A stretch of DNA of 64,000 nt from Aphrophora alni (GCA_963513935.1 OY740776.1:8028724-8092723), one strand, 5' to 3'. Positions 1-11,230 are shown, counted from the stretch's first letter. The notes: generated from the letters alone by a model not told the origin. Made by a program: numbers and translations.

Positions 1-212
1 TTACAATTACATATTATTATTACAAATTATTTACTATGATTTATTTATTGGATGGAGATGATCCATGCTTACACCCTGTAGCAAGTCCAAATTTTCAGTC
101 AAGTCAGTTGGTAAATAATATCCATAGCCTAAAGCAATTAAAGATTGGAACTTTCAAGAATACTAGTTATAAAAACGAAAGTGATTATAATAATTAATTA
201 GTTGAAGATTAC

Positions 213-270
213 CTCTTTCTTAACAGGTAAGAGCTCTAAAGGATCTCTGAGGCCACAGTCTTGTTGGATC
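213..270 (-). CDS. Second coding exon of minus-strand zinc-finger paralog (partial gene)
   Basis: This 58-nt exon reads, after the joined Trp codon, IQQDCGLRDPLELLPVKKE. It is bounded on the minus strand by an acceptor TTGCAG and a donor GAG|GTAATC. The plus-strand paralog has an exon of identical length and phase at 21959-22016 (MQEDLGLRDPLELSTVKIE), which is the main evidence that both are real. It receives one nucleotide to complete a Trp codon and ends in phase 0. It carries a V-K-K-E sumoylation-type motif. Later exons, expected to encode the zinc fingers, would lie beyond the left edge of the window. The open frame extending on both sides of the exon is intron. Confidence 0.7.
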
Positions 271-779
271 CTGCAATTATTAAAAACAGTTCTGTTAACA
301 ACACACATATCCCAGTATTGGTTTACTACTGGGTCCAGGAGAAATATTTTCTGACAGACATCATATAAGTTACAAAACATGTTATTTTATAATCTAAAAG
401 GACAATGTTTAACATTTGCATAAATAATTCTCTGATATCTTGGAACTGCTATTAGAGTGATAGTAGAGAGGTGTGGCGTTGATATGCCATTTGTAGAGAA
501 TACCCTTCCCATTCCAGTTACCATCATTGCATAGACTGGTAAACATCATTCTTCCATTATTGACAGTTATTTTAAAAGTACTGATTCTGTTATTTTGTGC
601 ACCAATTATTTCGTACTTAATTTAGGCTAGGTCCAACAAATTTCGGTAGAGCATATGGGTGTCAAATTTTAGAGCCACAGGATCAGTATTGAAGAAGAAA
701 CCACCTAATAGGCCTCGTAGCATCTAAACACCTGAAAACATCTAAGCAATGAGACAGGTAGTTTACCCAACAAGCTGGT

Positions 780-1330
780 ACTTTGGGATTGTCTGATCAG
801 AGTATTTGTCTGAAAGAGAATTTTACATACGGACCTTAAGTTTCATCTGTACAAATTGATGGTCATAAAACAGCTAAATGAACGTGATTGGGGAAACCAT
901 GTTCCTAGTTGCCAAGCAATGTTTCAGTGTACTCTTTTGAGTTGTCAAGAGATGAAGCTAATTTTCATTTTATTGGGCTGCGTTAATGAAAAAAAATTTC
1001 AATTAACAAGATAATCGCCGACAGCTCTATGATCATACTCTGCACTGTAAACATGTCAGCGAGCGCGCTGTTGGTGAATTTTTAGTCATAGGGCTGTACT
1101 TTTTGAGGAAGATTTGCGAACATAACTTCCGATTGTTATGTCAACATGTTATGCAACTTTCTGGAACTTTAAATTAATGAATTCTGAGACCATGCTTTGA
1201 AAAAGATGGTGCTACAACTCACACAGCAAGAAAATTGATGGATGTCCAAAGATAAATGTTTCCCGGGCAACTAATTTCACGAGGCGACAATAAATGGTCT
1301 GTATGCTCACCCTACTATTAGAAATTAGGG
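780..1330 (+). pseudogene. Tc1/mariner-like transposase relic
   Basis: Scattered fragments in shifting frames match an insect Tc1/mariner-like (DUF4817-type) transposase. Near 840 is FHLYKLMVIKQLNERDW, near 1095 VLFEEDL, and near 1195 FEKDGATTHTARKLMDV followed by MFPGQLISRG. The last of these corresponds to the DGA-T/A-HTAR catalytic region and the downstream FPG-LIS block of the family. There are several stops and frameshifts, so it is dead. A second relic of similar type lies at 28180-28900. Boundaries are approximate and no terminal repeats were identified. Confidence 0.6.
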
Positions 1331-1446
1331 CCATAATTCAGTTAGGAAATTAGTCTAAGTTCTTTTAAAGAAGTCAGAATGATAACAACTATTATGACAG
1401 AGCTAGAAAACTGACAGCTTACCTTGCAAGTGAGGTGGACTTCACA

Positions 1447-1790
1447 AGTTGAGAAGTGTATATAAACCTTTTGGTGGGAAGAAACGAGAGCAATAATTCA
1501 AGTTGGGAATTCAAATTGAGAAGTGTATATAAACCCTTGGGTGGGTAGAAAAGAGGTCAATCATTCAAGTTGGGAAGTGTATATAAACCCTTGGGTGGGA
1601 AGAAACGGGTCAATCATTCAAGTTGGGAAGTGTACATACACCCTTGTTTGAGAAGAAATGTCAATCATTCAAGTTGGGAAGTTATAAACCCTTTTAATAT
1701 AAGAAATGAGGTCAACCATTCTAGTTGAGAAGTGTATATAAACCCTCAGGTGGGGAGAAACGAGGTTAATCATTGAAGAGGGGACCGTCG
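1447..1790. repeat. Minisatellite of about 55 bp units, each with a TATA-like box
   Basis: About six degenerate tandem units share the pattern AAGTTGGGAAGTG-TATATAAACCC, TTGGGTGGGAAGAAACG, then a TCAATCATTC spacer. Units start near 1447, 1515, 1567, 1623, 1673 and 1724 and vary in length by small indels. Five keep TATATAAA or TATAAA. Each TATA-like box is followed about 30 bp later by an ATCATTC string resembling an initiator. The array could be a tandemly amplified promoter cassette or simply a minisatellite; there is no recognised gene immediately downstream. Confidence 0.75.
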
Positions 1791-2720
1791 GCAGATTTAA
1801 AAGATGGCCAGATAGACTTGGCGAGAGAGAGCTTCAGCGGGATATATACCAGACAGCGGAAAAATACACAAAGACATAGTAAAGGTGAGCAATTATAATT
1901 AAAGGAACTTGTAATTATTCAAAAAATACTGTACCCTAGTCAAGATTGTCTAGTCATAATAGATGGAATTATTCTGGATTTAAAATTTAATAATAATAAT
2001 AATAATAATAGTAAATATTTGATTGAAACACGTAAATCTAAATGTGAAATAAATAATTGTATTAAGAGTAATAAAAGGAGATTTAGTAATTATGAACTAT
2101 TTTATTGAACAAGAGTTTATTGTAACTAAAGAACCCAGGTGGGAATCAATGGCCAATTCCTATTACTACCTCTCAGCATATGACGATTTTTTACTATGGG
2201 AGCATCTAAAGGTTGTAGTATTAAAACATAAGGCGAGAACAATTGATGATGATGAAAAGCTGTTATCTGGTAAGAAATTGCAGCGATACCACAGGAAATG
2301 TCCACACAAGTGATGCAAAACTTCTGGGTGAGGTTGCATACTTGAATAGGTAATGGAGGTTGGAACGTAGACAATATGATTTCAAAAACAACATAATTAT
2401 AAAAAGTAAACATTGTTGTTTTAGATTATAACAATATTTTGTTTAACTTCTATGATGTCTGTATTATTAACTATTCATAATAGGGAGATATTTCTGCTGG
2501 ACCCTGTATAAAATTATATAGTTAGTTTCCCTTTTACAAATTGCATACAATATAATTACCTTAATTCTGTGGTAAAATCTTTACAATTATTATCTTTTCT
2601 GTAATGCTACAACGTGATTTGCTGGACATCCTAAATAGAAGTTGCTTATTGGCTAAGTAATTTTAATGAGTCATACTCAAATTTACTTTTACAATATTAT
2701 TATAATGTATTTTAAATATA
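1791..2720. other. Unassigned sequence downstream of the minisatellite
   Basis: No protein-coding similarity was recognised. A purine-rich stretch at 1790-1880 ends in AAAG|GTGAGC, which could be a splice donor of a short untranslated exon, but no matching acceptor or coding exon was found. A short ATA/AAT microsatellite lies at 1989-2010. The 73-codon open frame at 2092-2313 has no recognisable domain. Confidence 0.4.
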
Positions 2721-2724
2721 TTCA

Positions 2725-2870
2725 TAAGTGATTGTACAAATATTAAAGTAAGGTGTTTTTATAAATTCAATAAATATATTTTTCATGTAAGTATTTAAGC
2801 ATGAAAAAGCTACCAGTCAGAAGCGAAGCAGTGCTGTAGCATTACAGAATAAGCGATGCAAAAACATTAT
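2725..2870 (+). repeat. Short repeat shared with 19350-19487 (possibly Penelope-like end)
   Basis: The block from ATAAATTCAATAAATATATT through GCTGTAGCATTAC recurs on the minus strand at 19350-19487. The better copy there reads CCTGAGGAAGCTGCCAGTG then GGGGC-AAAACAGGGC. A CTGAGGA box followed by a GAAAC-like box is what a hammerhead-ribozyme motif at the end of a Penelope-like element would look like, but this copy is degenerate. A third scrap, GCGCTGTAGCATTAC, lies at 21788-21802. Confidence 0.4.
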
Positions 2871-2989
2871 ACAAACTCATTCAGCCCCAAAACCAAATAA
2901 AAATAAAGCAAAATTAGTTGTCACCACCAGAAATACCAGTTTGTTAGTTATTGGTAAAAAAAAATTTAAATCGGCCTTGAGACTTATAA

Positions 2990-3400
2990 AAGACTTATCT
3001 TCTTAAAATTAGCTTTACCGATTTTGTTCAAATAGTACAATGTTAAGATTAATGACACAAACCTCGTGTGCAAAATTGCAAGTAAACCAAATAATGGTTC
3101 AGGAAAAATTGCCATAAATGAACCTTGACCATGGTCATTAAAAGCATGATTTTAATTCAACTAGTCCTTTTGAAAAATTTACATATATATATAAGACGTC
3201 AAAAAATTCAAAAAATAAAGTTTAATCATAGACAACTTATGCTGTTATTATGTGTTTAAAGCACAAACAAACTAAGTTTAGGCTCTTGGTTCATTTTCAC
3301 TTTTTGACCGTCAACTACCGAAATGACAATTTTGGTGCCGATCAGTTTTATTTGGTTTTGGGGAAGATTGGGTGGGAAAGTTTAAAAACGTTTTTGCACC
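2990..3400 (+). repeat. Interspersed repeat, family B, copy 1
   Basis: This segment shares ordered blocks with 19140-19345 and 30780-31140: a TTGTTCAAAT...TGTTAAG-TTAATGAC start, a GACACAA/GACTCAA box, a GGTTCATTTT block, a GACAACTACTGAA-like block and a GTGAGAAAGTTTG-like end. It has no coding potential. The class is unknown; it is probably a non-autonomous element. Confidence 0.45.
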
Positions 3401-3851
3401 ATTTATTTACAATTATGTTTAGTTTATTTTAGACCTGAATATTACTGTTTTATAAATTATTGTGGATCAATATCATAATAGGGACAACGTTGTTTATTTA
3501 TTTCATTTTAATTACATTTTTTGATAACCTCGTTTGAAAATGCATTAGAGTATTTGGATAGTTCTTAAAATCTTATTGGTTTACCTATTTACAATTACTT
3601 ATTATTTACAATTTCTTTATAAATATACTTTAACATATGTATATATTGAAATAAGATAGACTAGGCCTACATGTTAAATGATTATTAAAAAAAAAAAAAA
3701 AATTAAAAAGCCTATAATACTATTGAAAATACCTGAATAGTTATAATAGTCTACACATAGTAATAAAAAATGTTTTCAATAAAAGTAAACATGCTGTGTC
3801 CCTCCTTAACAAATAAGCTAATCTAAAACTACTTTAGTCTATAATACTTAC

Positions 3852-3926
3852 CATGCTGGTAAATCCATTAATGATTCTTCAAATTGTTCTTCAAGAGGCT
3901 CTTCCTTTATCAGAATGGATTCCATT
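3852..3926 (-). CDS. First coding exon of minus-strand zinc-finger paralog
   Basis: The exon starts one base before the ATG (3925-3923), directly after an acceptor TATACAG, and ends at the donor GCATG|GTAAGTAT. It encodes MESILIKEEPLEEQFEES then LMDLPAW, the Trp codon being completed by the next exon at 270. The plus-strand paralog at 12108-12178 is nearly identical except for one extra Phe here. Because the ATG follows a splice acceptor, an untranslated upstream exon must exist. It contains an I-K-E-E sumoylation-type motif. The intron on both sides is also similar to the plus-strand copy, so the duplication included non-coding DNA. Confidence 0.75.
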
Positions 3927-4416
3927 CTGTATAAAACAAAAAAGTTATTTAGTTTATTCAATATATAAAATCTGTATAGACAGTCAATCCAATGTTTTAA
4001 AGTATTTATGTGGGCACTCTGAAGAAATAGGAGAAATGGAAACGAGAACAAACACAGCAGGGCAGCTATATGTTATCTTAGTTGATGCTACTACCTCCCT
4101 TGTTATCTTTAAATAAGGATTATCAACTCATACTCCTCTGTGAATCAAAATTATTTAAAAAGCAACATTCTAATCAGTGGTGGTGGGTAATTACGAGGCG
4201 GAATTTACTGTAAAAACAAAGACTGATCGATTGTAAAGAGCAAATGGTATTTGTTCGTGCAGCATGCAGTCATTTCAACTTGTCCATTGGACATATAGGT
4301 TAATCACCATAATATGTTACCAGTCCATTGTCATTTCCTATACATGACATTGGGTTATAACCTGTATGAAATTAAAAATCTCACTCAGTTGTGATATCAG
4401 ATCACTAATTAAATTT

Positions 4417-4872
4417 CTAAACGCAAGAGGCATATTGCACAACCATTATCTTTTGCAGAACTATTTCTTTTATATTATTTATTTCTTTGATCCAACGCTT
4501 AAAAATAAGAGGGATGTTAATGGCCCTGTTAATCATACTATTAAATGCTGCTAATTTGTGTTGAATACAATGGTTGGATTCGCTTAATATGAATATGTTA
4601 TTATTTGTGGGTTTTCTGTAAATGTCAAATTCTATTCTATTTTTATTTCTAATACATAACAAATCTAGAAAAGGTAAACTGTTGTTTTGTTCTACTTCAT
4701 AAGTAAATGTGATAGACCTATGTTTACTATTAATTTGATCAATAAAGTCACTAACACGGTCACTAAATAGTTTATAAAGACTTTTGTAAGGAGTAGGCCA
4801 CCTGTTCTCATTAGTTTTGTTAGAGGTACAGTTATCTTTCACCCCACTCCATAGGTCAAAGACATATAACAA
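4417..4872 (-). pseudogene. Penelope-like element reverse-transcriptase fragment
   Basis: The 151-codon open frame contains YEVEQNNSLPFLDLL, DIYRKPTNNN, and SNHCIQHKLAAFNSMINRA. These match the conserved C-terminal part of Penelope-like reverse transcriptases (the N-S-LPFLD-L, YRKPT and SNH-HK blocks). The catalytic YADD region upstream and the GIY-YIG endonuclease downstream are absent here, so this is a truncated copy. A ribozyme-like motif of the same element type lies close by at 5021-5056 but on the opposite strand. Confidence 0.7.
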
Positions 4873-5020
4873 TAACTTGACAAAGGGCCAGCTCTATCTT
4901 ACTGGCCAACTGATCTGTGGAGTGGGAGGGATTTTTGCTTGCACTCAGGTTATTATAGTTTTAGGTTTAATTTTATTTCAATAATATATATGTAAGTTTA
5001 GATTTAGTTTATAAGCAAGA

Positions 5021-5056
5021 CCCCTCCGATGATGATAACCATGTTATCGAAATGTA
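5021..5056 (+). ncRNA. Hammerhead-ribozyme-like motif of a Penelope-like element
   Basis: The motif reads CCGATGA, then a hairpin GATAAC-CAT-GTTATC, then GAAAT. This is the order of a hammerhead core (CUGANGA, stem II, GAAA) with one core change (CUGA to CCGA). Such motifs are known from the terminal repeats of Penelope-like elements. Activity is doubtful because of the core substitution. Confidence 0.35.
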
Positions 5057-5229
5057 CATCAGGGCATTTAGTGGAAATAATAAATAAAGAACAATTAATC
5101 AGATAATTGTATTTTATTTTAAAGTTTCTAGTGATTGTGGTTAGGGGCAAATTCGAATCATTATTGTGAATTTCACCACAGTGCTCAACAAGATTGTATC
5201 TATCCATATATATATATATATATATATGA

Positions 5230-6840
5230 TGCATGCCTATTACAGTTGTATTTTTATAGGCTTTCATAACCCAACCTATATTTAACCCAACAACAGCTAG
5301 ATTCCGTTGTTGTCAATGTTATTTGATAGTGAAGAAATGCATTTTGTGACTTGAAAAGTGTCTTCCGAAAAAAAAAATTGATCGTTTGAATATAAGGTAA
5401 ATAGTTAAGGATTTCATTATTTTTTGATTGTATAATTACCATTTTACATAGGATTAGGCCTACTGTTTTTGGATCGGAATTGAGAAAGTTATATGTGATT
5501 TAACACTTCTATATTAGATAAATTATTGAAATGGTCCAATAATATCTTGAAATCAGTAAATATCACATGGCATTTACAACCACCACAATATTAGATTAGT
5601 TAGGTTATGTACAATATATATAGGTACTATGAACTGACAGAAGTGTATATATAAAAAAATATAATGTTGTTGACTGTTTTGGCAACCTGACAATAATTTT
5701 ATTGTATCATGTAATTTTTTTAGTTAATTATTGATCAGCTGTGAACTGTTTAAAAAAAGAAGATGATGTTTGAAACTGGATTGTTGTTAAAAAGATAGTT
5801 TTTATGGGGAATAAAAGAAAACTTGGATTAAATACTAAGAAGACAAAATCATTAATATTATAATTCATAAGTTAATTATTTATGAATAGATATTTCAACT
5901 TAATCATACGTTCTATTAATTTCTGACTTCAAAGACCGTGAGGGACCATTTAATATCCTACAAAGAACAGATAAATACTTTACTAATGAAGAGTAGGCCT
6001 AGTGGTGTGAAGTGTGAATGTGAATATTTGGATTGATTGATAAGAAGACTCAAACCAACTTACGTTCTCGTGGATCAGGAAAAGGATTAATTTACTATCT
6101 CCGGCCTTTACAATTAAGCAGAATTTTTCTAAATGTAAAAATTAAAAAATTTACTCTCTCCAGATACATCAAGAGAATCGGTGAACACCAAATGTGCAAA
6201 TGACCACATTTTGGACGCTGGTCAGTGGTCACAGACTCACAGACATCACAGTAAAATTTGCGTCTTGCGTCTAGATTATAAGAAACACCGTTACTGAGGG
6301 GAAGTACCTAGTCTAGGTACTGTCCAAAGATTTAGTTAGGGACCTAACAATTTGTATCATTTGGTTTTAAATAATTATTAATTAGCTAGTTTTAAGTAAA
6401 ATTAAAAACACTTGGAACAAATATTAAGATGATAAAAAGGTGGTTCAATGGAATCATACATTCATATTTCTGGCTAACACATGCAGTAATATTATTTCCA
6501 TTTACGATATATATGTAATATTTATCAAAATGTGCTTTTTACCACTTTTTAGAGATCTTGTAGAACGGTAATAAGTAATAAATCATTTATTTTTAGAAAT
6601 AACCGAGACAGTGTAAAATAGATTTTAATTGGTAAATCTTGGTTGTAAACAAACTTTATCCTTTTTATTATGCAAGAGAATATCTTCTTTCTTTTTGTCA
6701 CAGATCATTAATATGTACAAGATGAACAAATGGCAAAATTGACAACCACAGATTCAGATTTTAAATGTAGAAATTTGTCTTGTTGTTATTTTGTTTTGTT
6801 TTTTGTTCTTTCAAAGGCTAATAAAACTTATAGCTTATAG
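5230..6840. other. Unassigned AT-rich sequence between the head-to-head genes
   Basis: No coding similarity was found. It interrupts the left arm of the inverted duplication (4130-6840 has no counterpart on the right). It contains a near-perfect palindrome, AGTACCTAG-T-CTAGGTACT, at 6305-6323, and several TAGGCCTA-type words. Short frames here have no domains. Confidence 0.4.
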
Positions 6841-7160
6841 CTTTGAGCTGTAGTGTTTATTTGAATACCTGTGTTAGTATTCAATATTTATTCTACAACA
6901 AAAGGTGCGTTAATTAGCTATATTTATAAAATAAGTCTAACAATAACAGCTACTGCTTTAGCAGAGACGGAAATCCTAACTCTAAACTGTTATCTGCAAC
7001 TATTTTATAATAAATATATACATTGTTTCTGTCCAAGCAATTTTAGTCCAAAATATCGGCAATTCGTCTTCCAAATACCGTTTTCCTCATCATTTCGATA
7101 CTCCTTTACACCGCAGCTCACTTTTTATCTTTTACAATTCATTATTTCTGTCTGAAAACA
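6840..7160. repeat. Left arm of inverted duplication
   Basis: The reverse complement of about 7020-7160 matches 11716-11825, for example AAAGGAGTATCGAAATGATG, GGTATTTGGAAGAC and GCTTGGACAG. Similarity weakens towards 6840. With the matching exon regions (3745-4110 and 11955-12370) this shows that the DNA around the starts of the two zinc-finger genes was duplicated in inverted orientation. Confidence 0.7.
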
Positions 7161-7329
7161 GCAATTCAAAATGAAGATTTTTTGGCATTTTGAGTTTATT
7201 TCCACAGCTATTTCATGAAATGTAAGTAAAAAAAAAACATAATTTCAATTTTTCTAGTTTAAGGTCCATTAAGTGAACTACATGGTTAAAATAGGTTTCT
7301 AAGTGAATTGTTTTTACTTGAGATGGACA

Positions 7330-7425
7330 AGTAAGCTCTCCCCCTCTCTCTCCCTCCCTCCCTCCCTCCCCCCCCCCTATGCTCAATGTTGCTTGACTTT
7401 GGTGATGGGATATTGCTTTATATAT
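7330..7425 (-). repeat. CT/CCCT low-complexity tract with a short 5S rRNA-like scrap
   Basis: A CTCTCCCTCC-type pyrimidine tract ending in a run of C is followed at 7384-7407 by TCAATGTTGCTTGACTTTGG, the same string as in the better 5S-like sequence at 11309-11365. It lies directly beside the (TA)n next to the intact transposon. Confidence 0.35.
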
Positions 7426-7435
7426 ATATATATAT

Positions 7436-7465
7436 CGTCACTTAAGATGCAAAACCTTGTAACCC
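7436..7465 (+). repeat. Left terminal inverted repeat
   Basis: Thirty bases starting CGTCACTTAAGATGC, identical to the reverse complement of 11142-11171. The flanking base outside is part of a (TA)n run. Confidence 0.85.
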
Positions 7466-7754
7466 ACAATTTTGCCAAAATTGTGTTATTTGCATAGCTG
7501 GATTTGTACAGCCATTCTATACCTTCATACAAAATCTTGTAAGCCACAGTTTAACCAAAAATATTTTATTGTACAAAAAAGAAATCTTGTATCCCACATG
7601 AATTGTGGCAATTTCAAGTAACCCACAATATGTGGGATACATGCTTTTGAAAGTTCATTCAAATCCTTCTATGCCACAATTCAGAACAGCAGACAGAATT
7701 ATTGGTTTTATCCCACATTGTTACATTTTATGTTGAAGTGTATTCCTTTCAAAA

Positions 7755-10413
7755 ATGGACAAACAAGTAAGAGGATGGAAGATATTAAAACTGGCAGTTC
7801 CAGATGAGATCACAGGCAAGTTTCTGACAATAGTGTTGCAGTAGTTTTAACTATTTTAAGTCATCTATTATAAATATTATTTTATTAACAATTTTTAGGT
7901 TAGTTTTTTTGTAAATAGAATGTAAGTTTCAAAATAATGTTAATCTATAATGTTATTCTTTCACAAAGGCGATTATTATTTATGCTAGGTTACTTTTTTG
8001 AAAGATGTTAATAGGAATAATATGATTGGCTAGGTATTTTACTCAAGGTTAAAAATTATAGCTGCAACCTAGGCCTATAGGCTCCTATTTCTTCATTACA
8101 AGCCTGACATATTGATACTTGCTTAACAATATCTATAAAATGGTGATTATATATTTTTGTCTCATTACAATATTATCATAACAATGTAAGCACCCTTGCA
8201 AAGTAACTAATGTCATCATTTCCTTTTCAGATTCTAAAGCAGTCAATATTCTTTCCGACTGTAAAACTCAGGGAGTTGCTAATGATGTGGTGTATGAAGA
8301 AATGGAACCTGTATGTGTTGATATTGACTTACCAGTTCTGGATGTGTCACAGGTAGGCCTATTGATGCAAGATAACACAATTGAATATTATGAGGTAAAT
8401 GGTGAAGAACTTCTAAGCCATAATCAAAATTTGAATGAAGAAGGTAATTTGGACAATAATCAAGAATTCATACCAGAGTTTAATGTAAATGAGATACATT
8501 TGAATGAATTAATCAATCCAAGCAATGATACAAACTTTAATGAAGATAATGAAAGAAATTTGGAAGAAATCAGTCATCCTGGCAGTCATCAAGATTTTCA
8601 GGCAGATTACGATATAGAAGGAAGAGATAATTTAAATGAAGAAAACAATTCAAGCCATCATGAAGATGCCTTAAGTGATCGTTCAGATGAATATGGAAAT
8701 ATAGAAGAAGGTAGAAAAAGAAAAAGTATACCATCTCCTTCGTCTTGGAAAAGAGGTAAGAACAAGAAACTAAGGATGAAAGGAGAGGCTTATATTGGTT
8801 TCCGTAAAGACAAAAATTCTAATAAGATAAAACAGGATGTTTTAAGAAATAAAAGACAATTAGGTCCACGATGTACTTCTGAGTTTTGTAAAAATCAGAA
8901 AAAGTGTCATGAAGTGTCAGAAAATGTAAGAAAAGATATATTTAAAAGATTTTGGCAAGATTTCAACTGGGACCAACGCAAGGTTTTTGTTTCGAATAAT
9001 GTTGTCCCTCTTGAGCCAAAAAGACGTTATACTAAAAATCCGGATTCCAGAAGAGGGTGCACTTTATCATATAATTTGGTAGTAAATAATGTCAAATTTC
9101 CTGTTTGTAAAAAAATGTTCCTTAATACACTTAGGCTTGGACAATTTCAAGTAATTTCTTGGGCCAAAAACAATGCAAATGGAATGCCAACTTCAAAAGA
9201 AGTGCTTAATGAACTGAAACCTCAAAGAAAGACAACAGGAAAGACATACCTCCTAAATTTCCTCAATGATTTACCTAAACTGCCATCTCACTACTGCAGA
9301 ATGCAAACAAATAAGTTGTACCTTGATCAGACTATAACTTCTGTAACTCAACTTTACAAAATATATATAGAAAAATCTACGAATGAACAACAGACGGCTG
9401 TGTCAAGGCGTACATTTGATGAAGCATTACATGAAAAAAACATTTCAATCTATCAACCCAAGAAAGACAAATGTGATACATGTACAAAGTTTGAAGTTGG
9501 AAATCTTGATATGTTGGAATATAATATACACATTCAGAAGAAAAACAGAGCACGTGAAGAAAAATCAGATGACAAGAAGGCTGCTGCAGAAGGTAAATGC
9601 ACATTAATAATGATGGACTTACAATCAGTTAAAGTATGCCCTAATATCCAAGCCAGTGCTGTTTATTATAGAACAAAACTCTGTTGTCACAATTTCTCTG
9701 TTATGAATGTAATAACAAAGCATGTTATGTGCTACTGGTTCAGTGAAATTGATAGTGATTTAACAGCATCTACCTTTGCTAGTTGCTTGGTAAATTATAT
9801 TAATAAAAATTGCTGTGAGGAAAAAGAAAAGATTGTTATATTTAGTGACGGTTGTACCTACCAAAATCGTAATAGTATTATGTCAAATGCCCTACTTAGC
9901 ACATCAGTTCAAAAAAACATTATCATCGAGCAAAAGTTCTTGGAAAAGGGTCACACTCAGATGGAGTGTGACTCTATCCACAGTTCTATTGAAAGAAAAC
10001 TCAAAAATAGAGAAATATACCTACCGAGTGATTACATTTCGGTTACAAAAGAAGCCAGACATTCTCCTTTTCCATATGGAGTGAAATGGGTCGAGTATAA
10101 TGAATTTCAGGACTACTCAGATAAAAAACGTCAAGTATTTTCAAGTATTCGTCCAGGCACCTTGAATGTAGTGACAGATATCAGAGGTCTACAATACCTT
10201 CCTTCGGGAGATATTTTCTTCAAAATTAATTTTGATGATGAATGGAAACTATTACCACAAAGAAAATTGAAGCAGCAACCCACTACTGATTGGCCTCAAC
10301 TAAATGCAAGGAAGAAGAAATTAAGTAAACAAAAATGGAAACACCTTCAAGAACTTAAAGTTGTCATTCCGTCTCAGTGTCATAGCTATTACGATAATTT
10401 GGAACATGAATAA
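7755..10413 (+). CDS. Transposase-like protein, DUF7869-type, with predicted GC-AG intron
   Basis: The uninterrupted frame runs to 10413; its last exon starts after an acceptor TTTTCAG at 8230. A short first exon at 7755-7815 (MDKQVRGWKILKLAV...) ends at ACAG|GCAAGT, a good GC donor, and joins in phase, giving about 747 aa; without it there is no upstream ATG before 8305. The N-terminal third is acidic, then basic (RKRK, KRGKNKK). A C-x4-C-x5-C box (CTSEFCKNQKKC) and a KKDKCDTC box follow. A DDE/D-like core is seen as MMDLQ (Asp at 9616), FSDGCTYQN (Asp at 9847) and GHTQMECDSIHSSIE (Asp at 9970, Glu at 9991). The FSD-C--QN and GHT---D--HS-IE pattern resembles proteins annotated DUF7869 in insects. 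Function as transposase is inferred from the element structure. Confidence 0.75.
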
Positions 10414-10418
10414 GACAT

Positions 10419-10807
10419 AGTGAAGATAAAGTGCTAAATTTCTAAATCTTCTACCCATTTTCTATTTTTTATATTTTTAAGAGTTTTTTAATTTTACCTA
10501 ATATTATTATCTTGTTTTTGTGAAGATGCAGTGCTAAATTTCTAAATCTTCTACCCATTTTCTATTTTTTATCTTTTTAAGTGTTTTTTTAAATTTTACC
10601 TAATATTATGATCTTGTTTTTAGTGAAGATGCAGTGCTAAATTTCTAAATCTTCTAAAAACTTTAATATTAGGTTTTTTTTTAAATTTTACCTAATATTA
10701 TGATCTTGTTTTTTAGTGAAGATGCAGTGCTAAATTTCCAAATCTTCTACCCATTTTCTATTTTTTAAGAGTTTTTTTAAATTTTACCTAATATTATGAT
10801 CTTGTTT
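10419..10807. repeat. Four tandem ~100-bp repeats in 3' part of the transposon
   Basis: Units start at about 10419, 10520, 10621 and 10716. Each has GTGAAGATGCAGTGCTAAAT, ATCTTCTACCC, a TTTTTTAAATTTTACC block and TATGATCTTGTTTT. They begin right after the stop codon and may act as 3' untranslated or transposase-binding sequence. Confidence 0.8.
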
Positions 10808-11141
10808 TAGTTCTATCAAATAAGAAAATTTGATGTTCTTTTTGTTTTGATTAAACATAATTTATAGATCCATTATTGGTGTTTATAAGTTATTAATAAT
10901 ACAACTTTGTAATTAAAAACATGAAGTGCAAAACCTCGTATGCCATTACAATTGCTTGTAACGATATGGCAAAAACATGTAAGCCACATTAAAATTGTAA
11001 AATAAATTAAATTTTGTTTTAATGATTTAACAATAAATTATAAATAGTAGTGAATAACAGATATTTAAAAATAAATTATAACAAGACCAAAATTATTAAA
11101 CTGCACAGTTTTTTCTTGTTCCTCGCAATAAAGGTATTTGA

Positions 11142-11171
11142 GGGTTACAAGGTTTTGCATCTTAAGTGACG
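11142..11171 (-). repeat. Right terminal inverted repeat
   Basis: Reverse complement of the left 30-bp end with no mismatch. It is followed by a (TA)n tract to about 11236. Confidence 0.85.
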
Positions 11172-11197
11172 ATATATAATATATATATATATATAGG

Positions 11198-11230
<33 letters not shown>

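Larger units (their letters stand above)
7436..11171 (+). mobile_element. Intact DNA transposon with 30-bp perfect TIRs and DUF7869-like protein
   Basis: The element is 3,736 bp long. Terminal inverted repeats at 7436-7465 and 11142-11171 begin CGTCACTTAAGATGCAAAAC and match over all 30 bases. Both ends abut (TA)n, so a target-site duplication cannot be read. Subterminal copies of CTTGTAWSCCACA occur in both orientations (7455-7640, 10930-10990) and probably bind the transposase. The single gene inside is open over its full length. Perfect ends and an open frame suggest recent activity. The superfamily is not certain; a Sola-like or other RNase-H-fold DDE/D class is possible. Confidence 0.85.

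Noticed and set aside
198..380. 60-codon minus-strand frame as a gene of its own
   Set aside because: Only 213-270 matches the paralogous exon and is bounded by splice sites; the rest is intron.
1447..1790. CRISPR array
   Set aside because: Whole units are repeated with no unique spacers, and the setting is eukaryotic.
2092..2313. 73-codon open frame after the minisatellite
   Set aside because: No domain or compositional signal, no splice partner, and it overlaps an equally long frame on the other strand.
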